Of a DNA stretch of 45,377 nt, positions 34,854 through 44,700 are shown one piece after another (positions within the stretch are counted from its first letter, which is position 1; every line of letters starts with the position of its first letter). Made by a program: the position numbers and the translations under genes. Source of the DNA: Flavobacterium gelidilacus DSM 15343 (lineage in GTDB: Bacteria; Bacteroidota; Bacteroidia; Flavobacteriales; Flavobacteriaceae); contig NZ_AUGN01000016.1 of assembly GCF_000422685.1 (NCBI RefSeq), positions 1 to 45,377 on the forward strand, in the 5' to 3' direction. Under the pieces are notes generated by a model. The model did no database searches. It saw only the letters and a list, made by a program, of their open reading frames with translations, and was not told the DNA's origin.

Positions 34854-36440
34854 TTACATTTTTGAAGCCATAAGTAATGCGTTATAAGCATTTACTATTC
34901 TACCAGATTTTGAAATTTCAGCAAAATTAGCATCATGTTGATCATCTCCAGCTAAAACAGCATTTTTTAATGGAGTTCCACTAAGCATAATAATTTGTTT
35001 TACTTGAGCAGCAGATAATTTTGGATAATAAGAACGAATTAAAGCTGCAACTCCAGCAACATTAGGTGAAGCCATTGAAGTTCCTTGTAAATATCTGTAG
35101 TTATTATTTGGTGTAGTAGCATAAATTTGCATTCCCGGAGCGAAAACATCTACGTTCTTTTTTCCATAGTTTGAAAAAGGAGCTACCATGTTTGTACTGT
35201 AAGTTGTATTCAATGCACCAATGATTAAAACATTGTCAGAAATTTCAGGAGCACCATCATAAGAATCACTTGGATATTTATTTACTACATCTAAATCTTT
35301 AGCATCATTTCCGGCAGCAAAAATTACTAAAACATCTTTTTTAGCTGCATATTTTAACGCATCTTGAACCCATTCTTTATGAGGAGAAAAATATTTTCCA
35401 AAAGAGCCATTGATTACTTTGGCACCGTTGTCAACAGCATAACGAATTCCTAATGCGATATCTTTATCATATTCATCACCATTTGGAACAGCTCTTACAG
35501 CCATGATTTCTACTAAGTTCGCTACACCGTCTCCACCTAATCCATTACCTCTTACTTGCGCTACAATTCCAGCAACGTGCGTTCCGTGTAATGCGTCTTC
35601 TGGGTTTGGTCCAACAACATTGTTGTTTCCGTATTTTGTATCATTGATGTCGTTTGGATTATCTCCAACAACTTTACGACCATCAAAATCTGGATTTAAA
35701 TTATAATTTAATTGGTCATTAAAATGATCAACTCCACCTTTAACTTGTTCAGAAAAATCAGCTAAAGAAACTCTTGATAAAACTCTTGTAAAGAAAGCTT
35801 TATTATTATTTACAGCTTCATTATCTGAAGTAATTCCTTTAACATCTTCTAATGTAAAGTCATCTTTTTTAAGATATTCTTTTAAATCTTTTGCTGATTT
35901 TAAGTAACCTTCATACATTTCCTTTCCTTGAAGAGCATCTCCTCTTTCTGCATCTAGTTGCGCTTTAGCTTCAACATAATCTGCAGCAGTTGGACCCATT
36001 TTAACGATTCTAGTCAATTCTAATTGTTCGTTAACAGCATCTCCTAAGAAATTCCATCCATGAACATCATCAATGAATCCGTTTTTATCATCATCTTTTC
36101 CGTTATTAGGGATCTCTTTTGGATTATTCCAAATAACTGTTTTTAAATCTTCATGATTTATATCTACACCAGAATCTACAATTCCAACAATTACCTTAGT
36201 TCCTTTTTTTCCTTTAAGTAATTCAGCATAAGCTTTATCAACACTCATTCCTGGAACTGAATCTTTAACTAAATCTAAGTGACTCCAACGTTGTAATTCG
36301 TTTTCAGTTAATTTAGTTGTTTTTGTTTGAATAGCATCAATGTTTTCAACAGGAGTTGATACCATTTGTGAAACTCCACCACAACTAGCTAATAAAAGAG
36401 CTAATGCAGCAGAAACATAAAAGGGTTTAAATGTTCTCAT
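34854..36440 (-). CDS. S8 (subtilisin-like) serine protease lipoprotein with a large insertion
   Basis: This 528-residue protease has a lipoprotein signal with lipobox LASC (Cys20). The catalytic triad is readable: Asp89 in VGIVDSGVDINHED, His285 in HGTHVAGIVAQ, and Ser455 in GTSMASPNVAG; the oxyanion Asn is in AAGN at about 378. Between Asp and His lie about 195 residues, far more than the few dozen in classical subtilisins; the extra part contains a charged helical stretch (about 150-240). There is no long prodomain, only about 60 residues before the catalytic domain, and no T9SS tail. It is likely anchored in the outer membrane or periplasm. Monocistronic by its terminator. Similar insertions occur in other Bacteroidota subtilases as far as I recall. 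Confidence 0.93.
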   Translation of the reverse strand: MRTFKPFYVSAALALLLASCGGVSQMVSTPVENIDAIQTKTTKLTENELQRWSHLDLVKDSVPGMSVDKAYAELLKGKKGTKVIVGIVDSGVDINHEDLKTVIWNNPKEIPNNGKDDDKNGFIDDVHGWNFLGDAVNEQLELTRIVKMGPTAADYVEAKAQLDAERGDALQGKEMYEGYLKSAKDLKEYLKKDDFTLEDVKGITSDNEAVNNNKAFFTRVLSRVSLADFSEQVKGGVDHFNDQLNYNLNPDFDGRKVVGDNPNDINDTKYGNNNVVGPNPEDALHGTHVAGIVAQVRGNGLGGDGVANLVEIMAVRAVPNGDEYDKDIALGIRYAVDNGAKVINGSFGKYFSPHKEWVQDALKYAAKKDVLVIFAAGNDAKDLDVVNKYPSDSYDGAPEISDNVLIIGALNTTYSTNMVAPFSNYGKKNVDVFAPGMQIYATTPNNNYRYLQGTSMASPNVAGVAALIRSYYPKLSAAQVKQIIMLSGTPLKNAVLAGDDQHDANFAEISKSGRIVNAYNALLMASKM

Positions 36441-36494
36441 TATTTTGAATTTATTTATAGTTATTAGACAATTATTTTTTAAAAAAGTTACATG

Positions 36495-37358
36495 TTATAG
36501 ATTAAAAACCTCGTTACAAGTTAAAATTTCGTTTAAACGTATTCCTTTTTCTGTTTTTTGAACAGTTATAATTTCGTTATGGGCATCGTGCTCTAAAATT
36601 AATTTAAAGTTTTTTTCAGCAGCCATTTCAAGAAAAATTTCTTTTTCTCCAAGCGTTAGCAAAGGTCTTGTGTCATAACCCATAACATAAGGTAAAGGAA
36701 TGTGACCAGCAGTTGGCAATAAATCTGCCATGAAACAAAAGGTTTCTCCATTGCAATTAATCATTGGAATCATTTGCTTTTCTGTATGACCATCTGCAAA
36801 GAATATTCCAAAACCTAATTCAGATTCTTCTAGTAAGGCATTTTCTGATCTATTAATAAAATTTAAATGACCACTTTCTTGCATTGGAATTATATTTTCG
36901 TGCAAAAAAGAAGCTTTTTCTCTATTATTTGGTTTGGTTGCCCATTCCCAATGATTTTCATTAGTCCAATATTTAGCATTTTTGAAAGCTACTTCATAAC
37001 CTGTTCTGTCTTTATTCCAAATTACACTTCCTCCACAATGGTCAAAATGCAAATGTGTCATAAATACATCAGTAACATCATCACGATGAAAACCATATTT
37101 TTCTAACGATTTATCAATAGAATGATTTCCCCAAAGCGAATAATAACCAAAAAACTTGTCAGATTGCTTGTTACCCATTCCGGTATCAATCAAAATTAAA
37201 CGATCTCCATCTTCAATTAACAAACATCTTGCAGCAATGTCAATTAAATTGTTTTCATCAGCTGGATTGGTTCTATTCCACAAAGTCTTAGGAACAACAC
37301 CGAACATTGCACCGCCATCTAATTTAAAATTTCCGGCTTCAATAGGATATAATTTCAT
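36495..37358 (-). CDS. Metallo-beta-lactamase-fold hydrolase
   Basis: With the start at the ATG at 37358, this is a 287-residue cytoplasmic protein. The metal site is THLHFDHCGGSV (HxHxDH), followed downstream by FFADGHTEKQMIP and ILEHDAHNE, giving the other metal ligands. The N-terminal FKLDGGAMFGVVPKTLW pattern and LIDTGMGN resemble the lactonase-like branch of the fold (which includes AHL lactonases), but many hydrolases share these motifs and the substrate is not known. The frame extends 14 codons further upstream to an ATG at 37400; that leader reads like promoter-region DNA and lacks the family pattern, so the shorter start is chosen. It is divergent from the suf operon. Confidence 0.9.
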   Translation of the reverse strand: MKLYPIEAGNFKLDGGAMFGVVPKTLWNRTNPADENNLIDIAARCLLIEDGDRLILIDTGMGNKQSDKFFGYYSLWGNHSIDKSLEKYGFHRDDVTDVFMTHLHFDHCGGSVIWNKDRTGYEVAFKNAKYWTNENHWEWATKPNNREKASFLHENIIPMQESGHLNFINRSENALLEESELGFGIFFADGHTEKQMIPMINCNGETFCFMADLLPTAGHIPLPYVMGYDTRPLLTLGEKEIFLEMAAEKNFKLILEHDAHNEIITVQKTEKGIRLNEILTCNEVFNL

Positions 37359-37462
37359 TTTAAAAATTTGATTGCAAGTTACAAAAAAAGCTATATTCAA
37401 TTAAGTGTTTTAGGTATAAATCTATTTTATAGTCTCATAAGTTATAAAAATGTTAGTATCCA

Positions 37463-37492
37463 TTGTAAAAAGAGCTAAATACCTTATATTTG
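37463..37492 (+). promoter_or_regulatory. Promoter of the suf operon
   Basis: TTG (37463-37465), a 19-bp spacer and TATATTTG (37485-37492) fit the Bacteroidota consensus exactly, 30 bp before the first suf ATG. No IscR- or Fur-like box could be read with confidence. Confidence 0.7.
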
Positions 37493-37522
37493 CCGTTAAT
37501 TTAGACAAAATCAAAATAACAA

Positions 37523-37852
37523 ATGATAAAAGTTTCTGATACAGCAAGCAAAAAAATTTTTGCTATGATGCAAGAAGATGGTTTTGACGCTACTCAAGAT
37601 TTTGTTAGAGTAGGCGTAAAAAGTGGTGGATGCTCTGGTTTGTCATACGAGTTAAAGTTTGACAAAGAATTAAGAGAAAACGATAAGGTCTTTGAAGATA
37701 ATAATATAAAAATAGCCGTTGAAAAAAAGAGTTTTCTTTATCTGGCTGGAACTATATTAGAATTTTCAGGTGGATTAAACGGTAAAGGTTTTGTGTTTAA
37801 CAACCCAAACGCGCAAAGAACTTGCGGTTGTGGAGAAAGTTTTTCACTTTAA
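37523..37852 (+). CDS. A-type Fe-S cluster carrier (SufA/IscA-like)
   Basis: This 109-residue protein receives Fe-S clusters from the SufBCD scaffold and passes them to target proteins. The three expected Cys ligands are present: Cys37 in VKSGGCSGLSYEL, and Cys101 and Cys103 in RTCGCGESFSL. The length fits the HesB/IscA/SufA family. It is first in the suf operon behind a consensus promoter, with sufB 16 bp downstream. Its position in the operon favours the SufA role, but A-type carriers cannot be separated from sequence alone, so no symbol is given. Confidence 0.93.
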   Translation: MIKVSDTASKKIFAMMQEDGFDATQDFVRVGVKSGGCSGLSYELKFDKELRENDKVFEDNNIKIAVEKKSFLYLAGTILEFSGGLNGKGFVFNNPNAQRTCGCGESFSL

Positions 37853-37868
37853 TCATTAAAAAAACAAA

Positions 37869-39317
37869 ATGTCAAAATATACAGAAGACGACTTAAAAGT
37901 CGAATTAGAAAATAAAGAATACGAATACGGATTTTACACTGAACTAGAATCAGAAACATTTCCTATTGGTCTTAATGAAGACATAGTTCGTGCAATTTCT
38001 TTAAAAAAAGAAGAACCAGAATGGATGACCGAATGGCGCTTAGAGGCTTTTCGTGCTTGGGAAGAAATGATTGAACCTGAATGGGCAAATGTGCATTACA
38101 CAAAACCAGATTTTCAAGCCATTTCTTATTATTCAGCTCCTAAAAAAGTTGATCCAAATAAAACATTAGACGATGTTGATCCAGAATTATTAGCCATGTA
38201 CAAAAAGCTAGGAATTTCTGTTGATGAACAAAAGAAAATGAATAATGTTGCTATGGATATTGTAGTAGATTCTGTTTCAGTAGCTACAACTTTTAAGAAA
38301 ACACTTGGTGAAAAAGGAATCATTTTTATGAGTATTTCTGAAGCTATCAAAGAGCATCCAGAATTAGTTAGAAAATATTTAGGAACTGTTGTTCCTCAAA
38401 AAGATAACTTTTACGCAGCTTTAAATTCTGCTGTTTTTTCTGACGGAAGTTTCTGTTACATTCCAAAAGGTGTTCGTTGTCCAATGGAATTGTCTACTTA
38501 TTTCAGAATTAATCAAGCAGGAACAGGTCAATTTGAAAGAACACTTCTAATTGCGGACGAAGGAAGTTATGTTTCATACTTAGAGGGATGTACTGCACCA
38601 AGTCGTGATGAAAATCAATTACACGCAGCAGTTGTTGAATTAATTGCCTTAGATGATGCAGAAATTAAATACTCAACCGTTCAAAACTGGTTTCCTGGAA
38701 ACAAAGAAGGTAAAGGTGGCGTTTATAATTTCGTAACCAAAAGAGGCTTGTGTGAGAAAAATGCAAAAATTTCTTGGACACAAGTAGAAACTGGTTCAGC
38801 CATTACTTGGAAATATCCTTCAGTTATACTAAAAGGAGATAATTCTATCGGTGAATTTTATTCAATTGCAGTAACAAATAATTACCAACAAGCAGATACT
38901 GGAACAAAAATGATTCACTTAGGGAAAAACACTAAGTCAACCATTATTTCAAAAGGTATTTCTGCCGGAAAATCACAAAACAGTTATAGAGGTTTAGTCC
39001 AGATTTCGTCAAGAGCAGAAAATGCACGTAACTTTTCACAATGTGATAGTTTATTAATGGGAAATGAATGTGGAGCACACACTTTTCCTTATATAGAAAG
39101 TAAAAACACTTCATCAATTATAGAACACGAAGCTACAACTTCAAAAATTGGAGAAGATCAAGTTTTCTATTGCAACCAACGTGGAATTCCAACTGAAAAA
39201 GCTATTGCGTTAATCGTAAATGGTTTTAGTAAAGAAGTTTTAAATAAGTTACCAATGGAATTTGCAGTAGAAGCACAAAAATTACTAGAAATTTCGTTAG
39301 AAGGTTCTGTAGGATAA
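37869..39317 (+). CDS. sufB: Fe-S cluster assembly protein SufB
   Basis: SufB is the scaffold core of the SufBC2D complex on which clusters are built. The 482-residue length fits the family. Conserved stretches include [24 protein letters not shown] sequence (around 180-200), [33 protein letters not shown] and [19 protein letters not shown], then [19 protein letters not shown] with the conserved Cys near the end, and [11 protein letters not shown]. It lies between the A-type carrier and sufC, in tight order. No anomalies. Confidence 0.97.
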   Translation: MSKYTEDDLKVELENKEYEYGFYTELESETFPIGLNEDIVRAISLKKEEPEWMTEWRLEAFRAWEEMIEPEWANVHYTKPDFQAISYYSAPKKVDPNKTLDDVDPELLAMYKKLGISVDEQKKMNNVAMDIVVDSVSVATTFKKTLGEKGIIFMSISEAIKEHPELVRKYLGTVVPQKDNFYAALNSAVFSDGSFCYIPKGVRCPMELSTYFRINQAGTGQFERTLLIADEGSYVSYLEGCTAPSRDENQLHAAVVELIALDDAEIKYSTVQNWFPGNKEGKGGVYNFVTKRGLCEKNAKISWTQVETGSAITWKYPSVILKGDNSIGEFYSIAVTNNYQQADTGTKMIHLGKNTKSTIISKGISAGKSQNSYRGLVQISSRAENARNFSQCDSLLMGNECGAHTFPYIESKNTSSIIEHEATTSKIGEDQVFYCNQRGIPTEKAIALIVNGFSKEVLNKLPMEFAVEAQKLLEISLEGSVG

Positions 39318-39353
39318 TCAACTATTAATAAGAATAAAAAACACATTCATAAA

Positions 39354-40103
39354 ATGTTATCAATAAAAAATTTACACGCTTCAATTGAAGATAAAGAAAT
39401 ATTAAAAGGAATTAACCTTGAAGTAAAAGCTGGAGAAGTTCATGCTATAATGGGTCCAAATGGTGCTGGAAAAAGTACTTTAGCATCAATCGTTGCAGGA
39501 AACGAAAATTATGAAGTTTCTCAAGGAACAATCGAATTAGAAGGAGAAGATATTTCAGAATTAGCTCCAGAAGAAAGAGCTCATAAAGGAGTTTTCTTAT
39601 CTTTTCAATATCCAGTTGAAATTCCAGGAGTTTCAGTAACTAACTTCATGAGAACAGCTATTAATGAAAGTAGAAAAGCTAAAGGTTTAGCCGATATGCC
39701 AGCCAACGAAATGCTAAAATTAATTCGCGAGAAATCTGAATTATTAGAAATTGATCGCAAGTTTTTATCTCGTTCTTTAAACCAAGGTTTTTCTGGTGGT
39801 GAAAAGAAACGTAACGAAATTTTTCAAATGGCAATGCTAGAACCAAAATTAGCTATTTTGGACGAAACGGATTCTGGATTAGATATTGACGCTTTAAGAA
39901 TCGTTGCAAACGGTGTAAATAAATTAAAAAGCAAAGATAATGCAGTAGTTGTAATTACGCATTACCAAAGATTGTTAGAATATATTGTGCCTGATTTCGT
40001 TCACGTATTGATGGATGGAAAAATTGTAAAGTCTGGTGGAAAAGAATTGGCTTTAGAATTAGAAGAAAAAGGATACGATTGGATTAAAGCTGAATTAGTT
40101 TAA
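39354..40103 (+). CDS. sufC: Fe-S cluster assembly ATPase SufC
   Basis: SufC is the ABC-type ATPase of the SufBC2D scaffold. Walker A is GPNGAGKST (34-42), the signature is GFSGGEKKRNEI (around 145-156), and Walker B with its Asp-Glu is LAILDETDSGLDID. The LSFQYPVEIPGVS Q-loop region is the typical SufC form. The 249-residue length is normal. It follows sufB by 36 bp and is separated from sufD by 74 bp of repeat-containing DNA. Confidence 0.97.
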   Translation: MLSIKNLHASIEDKEILKGINLEVKAGEVHAIMGPNGAGKSTLASIVAGNENYEVSQGTIELEGEDISELAPEERAHKGVFLSFQYPVEIPGVSVTNFMRTAINESRKAKGLADMPANEMLKLIREKSELLEIDRKFLSRSLNQGFSGGEKKRNEIFQMAMLEPKLAILDETDSGLDIDALRIVANGVNKLKSKDNAVVVITHYQRLLEYIVPDFVHVLMDGKIVKSGGKELALELEEKGYDWIKAELV

Positions 40104-40106
40104 AAA

Positions 40107-40175
40107 TTTGTTTCAAGTTTTTTTGTTTCAAGTAAAATATTTGAAATCAAAACTACCTGAAATTTGAAACCAAAA
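40107..40175. repeat. Paired direct and inverted repeats between sufC and sufD
   Basis: TTTGTTTCAAGT occurs at 40107-40118 and 40122-40133. Near-complementary ATTTGAAATCAAAA (40139-40152) and ATTTGAAACCAAAA (40162-40175) follow. In the mRNA either left copy could pair with either right copy; the last arm ends 2 bp before the sufD ATG. It may modulate sufD translation or be a worn intergenic repeat. Confidence 0.55.
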
Positions 40176-40177
40176 CA

Positions 40178-41494
40178 ATGGATTTAAAAGAAAAATTAGT
40201 TTCGTCATTCATGGCTTTTGAAGAAAGAATAGACACTTCTTCAGCATTACATGATGTACGAACAAACGCTATAAAGAATTTTGAAAATAAAGGTTTTCCT
40301 TCAAAAAAGGAAGAAGCTTGGAAATATACTTCACTTAATGCAATTTTAAAAAATGACTTTTCTGTTTTTCCTAAAAAAGAAAATTCAGTAGAATTTGCTG
40401 AGGTAAAAAAATATTTTTTGCACGAAGTAGATACTTATAAAGTTGTTTTTATTGATGGAAAATTCAGTTCCTTTTTATCTGCTACAACGCATGAAGGAAT
40501 TGATGTTTGTTTAATGTCATCGGCATTAACAAAGCCAAAATATAAAATAGTTATTGATGAATATTTCAATAAAATTGCTAATAAAGATGAAACATTAACG
40601 TCACTAAATACTGCTTTTGCCTTAGAAGGTGCGTACATTAATATACCAAAAAATAAAATTGCAGATAAACCAATCGAAATTATTTATTTTACAACTGGAG
40701 TTGAAGATGCTCTAATGGTTCAGCCAAGAAATTTGGTTATTGTTGGAGAAAATGCTCACGTTCAAATTATCGAAAGACATCAAAGTTTAAATAGTAATCC
40801 TGTTTTAACGAATTCGGTTACTGAAATATACGCTCAGAAAAGAGCTATAGTAGACTATTATAAAATCCAAAACGATAATTTAACAGCTAATTTAATTGAC
40901 AATACTTATATTTCTCAAAAACAAGAAAGTAGAGCTTCAGTTCATACTTTTTCTTTCGGTGGAAACATAACTAGAAACAACTTAAATTTCTATCATTTTG
41001 GAGAACATATTGATAGCATTTTAAAAGGAATTACAATTATTGGTGAAAAACAACACGTTGATCATTACACTTTGGTACAACATGCTACACCAAATTGTGA
41101 AAGTCATCAAAATTATAAAACTATAATTGGTGATAGTGCAACTGGAGTTTTTAATGGAAAAATTTATGTTGAAAAAGAAGCCCAAAAAACAAATGCTTTT
41201 CAACAAAACAACAATATTCTACTTAGTGAAAAAGCAACTATAAATGCAAAACCACAATTAGAAATTTTTGCAGATGATGTAAAATGCTCACACGGTTGTA
41301 CAATTGGACAATTAGATGAAAGTGCTATGTTTTACATGCAACAACGTGGAATTCCAAAAAAAGAAGCAAGAGCTTTATTGATGTTTGCTTTTTGTAACGA
41401 AGCTATTGAAAGTATAAAAATTCCAGAATTAAAACATAGAATTACTAAAATTATTGCTTCAAAACTAGAAGTAAAATTGGGATTTGATTTGTAG
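40178..41494 (+). CDS. sufD: Fe-S cluster assembly protein SufD
   Basis: SufD is the SufB paralogue in the SufBC2D scaffold. The 438-residue length fits. Conserved parts include the N-terminal GFPSKKEEAWKYTSLNAIL, then HFGEHIDSILKGITIIGEKQHVDH, TTI-type strand repeats of the beta-helix, SHQNYKTIIGDSATGVFNGKI, and the C-terminal ADDVKCSHGCTIGQLDESA with PKKEARALLMFAFCNEAI. It is last of the four suf genes and is followed by a strong terminator. sufS and sufE, often next in Bacteroidota, are not in the window. Confidence 0.96.
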   Translation: MDLKEKLVSSFMAFEERIDTSSALHDVRTNAIKNFENKGFPSKKEEAWKYTSLNAILKNDFSVFPKKENSVEFAEVKKYFLHEVDTYKVVFIDGKFSSFLSATTHEGIDVCLMSSALTKPKYKIVIDEYFNKIANKDETLTSLNTAFALEGAYINIPKNKIADKPIEIIYFTTGVEDALMVQPRNLVIVGENAHVQIIERHQSLNSNPVLTNSVTEIYAQKRAIVDYYKIQNDNLTANLIDNTYISQKQESRASVHTFSFGGNITRNNLNFYHFGEHIDSILKGITIIGEKQHVDHYTLVQHATPNCESHQNYKTIIGDSATGVFNGKIYVEKEAQKTNAFQQNNNILLSEKATINAKPQLEIFADDVKCSHGCTIGQLDESAMFYMQQRGIPKKEARALLMFAFCNEAIESIKIPELKHRITKIIASKLEVKLGFDL

Positions 41495-41511
41495 AAAAAA
41501 TTATATTAAAT

Positions 41512-41541
41512 AAAAAAACCATCTTTTAAAGGTGGTTTTTT
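41512..41541 (+). terminator. Terminator after the suf operon
   Basis: AAAAAACCATCTT pairs with AAGGTGGTTTTTT around a short loop, with one T-G pair, ending in six T. It lies about 20 bp after the sufD stop. Confidence 0.88.
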
Positions 41542-41795
41542 GTTTTAAAAAACTTCTCCTCAAAAATACAACCACATAAACTTACAACTTAAATTCTATG
41601 ATTCTTAAAAGTAAGCAAGCGATGCTTAATTGTTATATTTTTATCAAAAAATTGATTTTTTGTTATATTTTAAAATTTTAATGTTAAAAATGCACTAAAA
41701 ACAAGTTTATATTAAATATTTTTTATAAAAAAAGGTGTAATTGACAACATACTTCATTTTTTTTTTTATTTTTACTTTCTTAAAAATATATTAAA
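41542..41795. other. AT-rich intergenic stretch before the surface-protein gene
   Basis: With the terminator and the sufD flank this makes about 300 bp without a gene. TTGTTATATTTT is repeated at 41630-41641 and 41660-41671, 30 bp apart. A T11 run lies shortly before the ATG. No consensus promoter was found, only TATATTTT boxes with one mismatch. Confidence 0.5.
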
Positions 41796-44700
41796 ATGCG
41801 TTTATATTTATTATTTACATTATTGTTTACATCTTTTATGTTTGGTCAACTTAGTGATAAACACTGGCTTCCCCCATTACACTCAAGAAGTGCAGGTGTA
41901 ATTGGACAACATGTTGTATATCTTTCTACGCCTGAAGTTACACCTTTTCAAGTAACAGTTACAAATGGTAATGGACTACCTGTTGGGACCTACACAATTT
42001 CTTCAGGGAGTCCTGCACAATTTACAGTTGGAACAGCACAGCCATCAGATATGTTTGTAAATCGATCAGGATTACATACAGTCTCAGGAGATGATGGTCT
42101 TATTATAAGTGGTTCAAGTGAATTTTATGTAACGTTTAAGCTTGATGCTGGAGCACATGGTGAAATGTTCGTTTCTAAAGGAAGAGCAGGTATTGGTAAA
42201 GACTTCAGATTAGGTAGTTCACCTCAAGGAGGATCTGATAGTTTCAGAAATTTTGTTTCTAGTTTTATGGCTACTGAAAACAATACAGTAGTTACAATTT
42301 CTGACTATGGCACTGGGGTTACTTTTACTACTCCTACTGCAACTAATAATAATGGATCACAAATATTTACTTTACAAGCTGGCCAATCTGTTGTTTTATC
42401 TGGATATGCAGATGTGAACGCAAATTGGACTGGATTTATCGGGGCTAGACTAACTGCTACAAAGCCAGTTGCAGTAATTACTGGTAACGTTACTGTTAAC
42501 CCCTCAACGCAAAGTGGTAATGACGTTTGTTTAGATCAAATTGTTCCTATTGAAAAGATTGGAACACAATATGTCTTAGTTAAAGGTAATGGAACTGTAG
42601 ATACTGAATTGCCAATTGTTATAGCAACTGAGGATAATACTCAGGTTTTTGTTAACGGTAATGCCACTCCTATTACTACTATAAATACAGGTGATTACTA
42701 TATTGTACCTTTTTCATATTTCCAAGGGGCATTTAATCAAAACATGTACATAGAGACGACTAAACCTGTTTACCTTTACCAAATTTTAGCTGGTTCTACA
42801 GCTTCTTATACTGTAGGCTTGAACTTTATCCCACCATTAAGTTGTTCTTATCCAAAAGTTGTTGATTTAATTCCTAGCATAAATTCTATTGGTTCAGGTG
42901 TTACATTTGCTCCAAATGATACTAACGTTATTCTAATTGCAGTTGCTGGTTCTGTTATTTCATTAAATGGTGTTCAAACAACTGCATTTCCTCAACCTGT
43001 GCCGGGAAATTCAAACTGGGTTACTTATAGAATCTCAGGATTAACCGGAAATGTAAAAGTTGAATCCACAGGGTCAACAGCAGTTGCTGTATTAGGGCTA
43101 GAGGGTACAATGGGTGTTGCAAGTTTTTATTCTGGATTTGGTACAGTAAATTTAACATACCAGGCAGGACAAGGCGCTATTGGTCTTGAAGAATCTGATA
43201 TGACTATTGCAAATGGCTTAGCACCTTGTCCAGGAGATATAAGAGTTTTAAACACAAATTTGGAACCTGCCGATTTTTCTTTTGAATGGACGGTTGATAC
43301 TGGTTCTGGACCAGTTGTTTTGACAGGTGAAACAGGACCTTCCTACACCGTAACTAGTCCAGGAACATATTGTGTTACAACCTCTAATGGTTTTATAGGA
43401 AGTAACTGTACACAAACGGATTGCGTTGTAGTTGAGTATCAACCTGGCTTTGTAATTAACAACAATCCAGATGATTTATTAAGTTGTAATAATGATTTTG
43501 ACTTAAGTGAAAATTCTGCAACAATTTTAAATGGTTTAGATCCTTTTACTTATGATGTTTTGTTTTACGCAACAATGCAAGATGCCATCGATAATATAAA
43601 CCAAATACCGGCCCTTCAAACTACTACAGCGACAGTAACTACCTTTTATGTAAGAGTTGAGACTTTTGGAAGTACCTGTGCTCAAATTACTCAATTTGAT
43701 GCTGTAGTTTCTCCATGCCAAGCCAGTACTGCACCAGACATGATTGTCTGCGACGATATTACTAATAATGGAACTGAAACGTTTAATTTAACAACACAAA
43801 ACGCAGCGGTTTTAGGAGGTTTAGCGGCAGCAGATTTTACTATAACTTATCATTTAGATCAAGCTGGAGCTGATGCTGACAATAATTTAGCTTTACCAGC
43901 TACAGCTTACGTTGGAGGGCCAAATCAAGTGATTTATGTCCGTATGGAAAGCAATGCAAATCCTACTCAATATAGCACTTCAACATTTAATTTAATAGTT
44001 AATCCATTACCAACAGCAGCTATTGGTGCAAGTACAATTTGTTCGGGTCAAACAGCTACTGTTACAATTAGTGGAACACCTGGTGCTACTGTTAGTTATC
44101 TAGATAATTTAGGAGTTACACAAACTGTTGTTTTAAACAGTTCAGGTTCGGCAACAGTTACTACACCTGTTTTAACTTCGAATGCTACTTATTCTTTAGT
44201 TGATGTAACTTCAGTTGAAAACTGTACACGAGCTGTAAACGGTTCGGCTACAGTTACGGTATTGCCATTGCCTACTGCTTCAATTTCGGCAAATACTATT
44301 TGTGAAGGCACAGCTGGTACAGTAACAATAACAGGGACTCCAAATGCTACGGTTAATTATACGGTAGATAGTGGGTCAATTCAAACAATAATTTTAAACG
44401 GATCAGGAACTGCAGTGATAACTTCACCAGTTTTAACTTCAGACTCCGTTTATTGTGTTGAAGAAGTTATTTCTGCTACGACCCCAGCTTGCTCTGCAAC
44501 ATTGACTAATGTTTGTGCTTCTATAACTGTATTGCCATTACCAACTGCTGTTATTTCGGCTAATACTACATGTGTTGGTTCAACAGGAACTGTAACTATT
44601 ACCGGAACAGCTAATGCTACGGTAACTTATACAGTTGATGCAGGTATTAATCAGACGATTGTTTTAGACGCTTCTGGAAATGCTTCAATAACTTCACCAG

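Noticed and set aside
37359..37400. Longer N-terminus for the metallo-beta-lactamase-fold protein
   Set aside because: The 14 extra codons do not look like the family, whose proteins begin near MKLYPIEAGNFKLDGG; the ATG at 37358 was chosen.
43248..43721. Two short minus-strand frames inside the right-hand adhesin
   Set aside because: They are antisense to a continuous 1194-codon frame with a signal peptide and recognisable domains.
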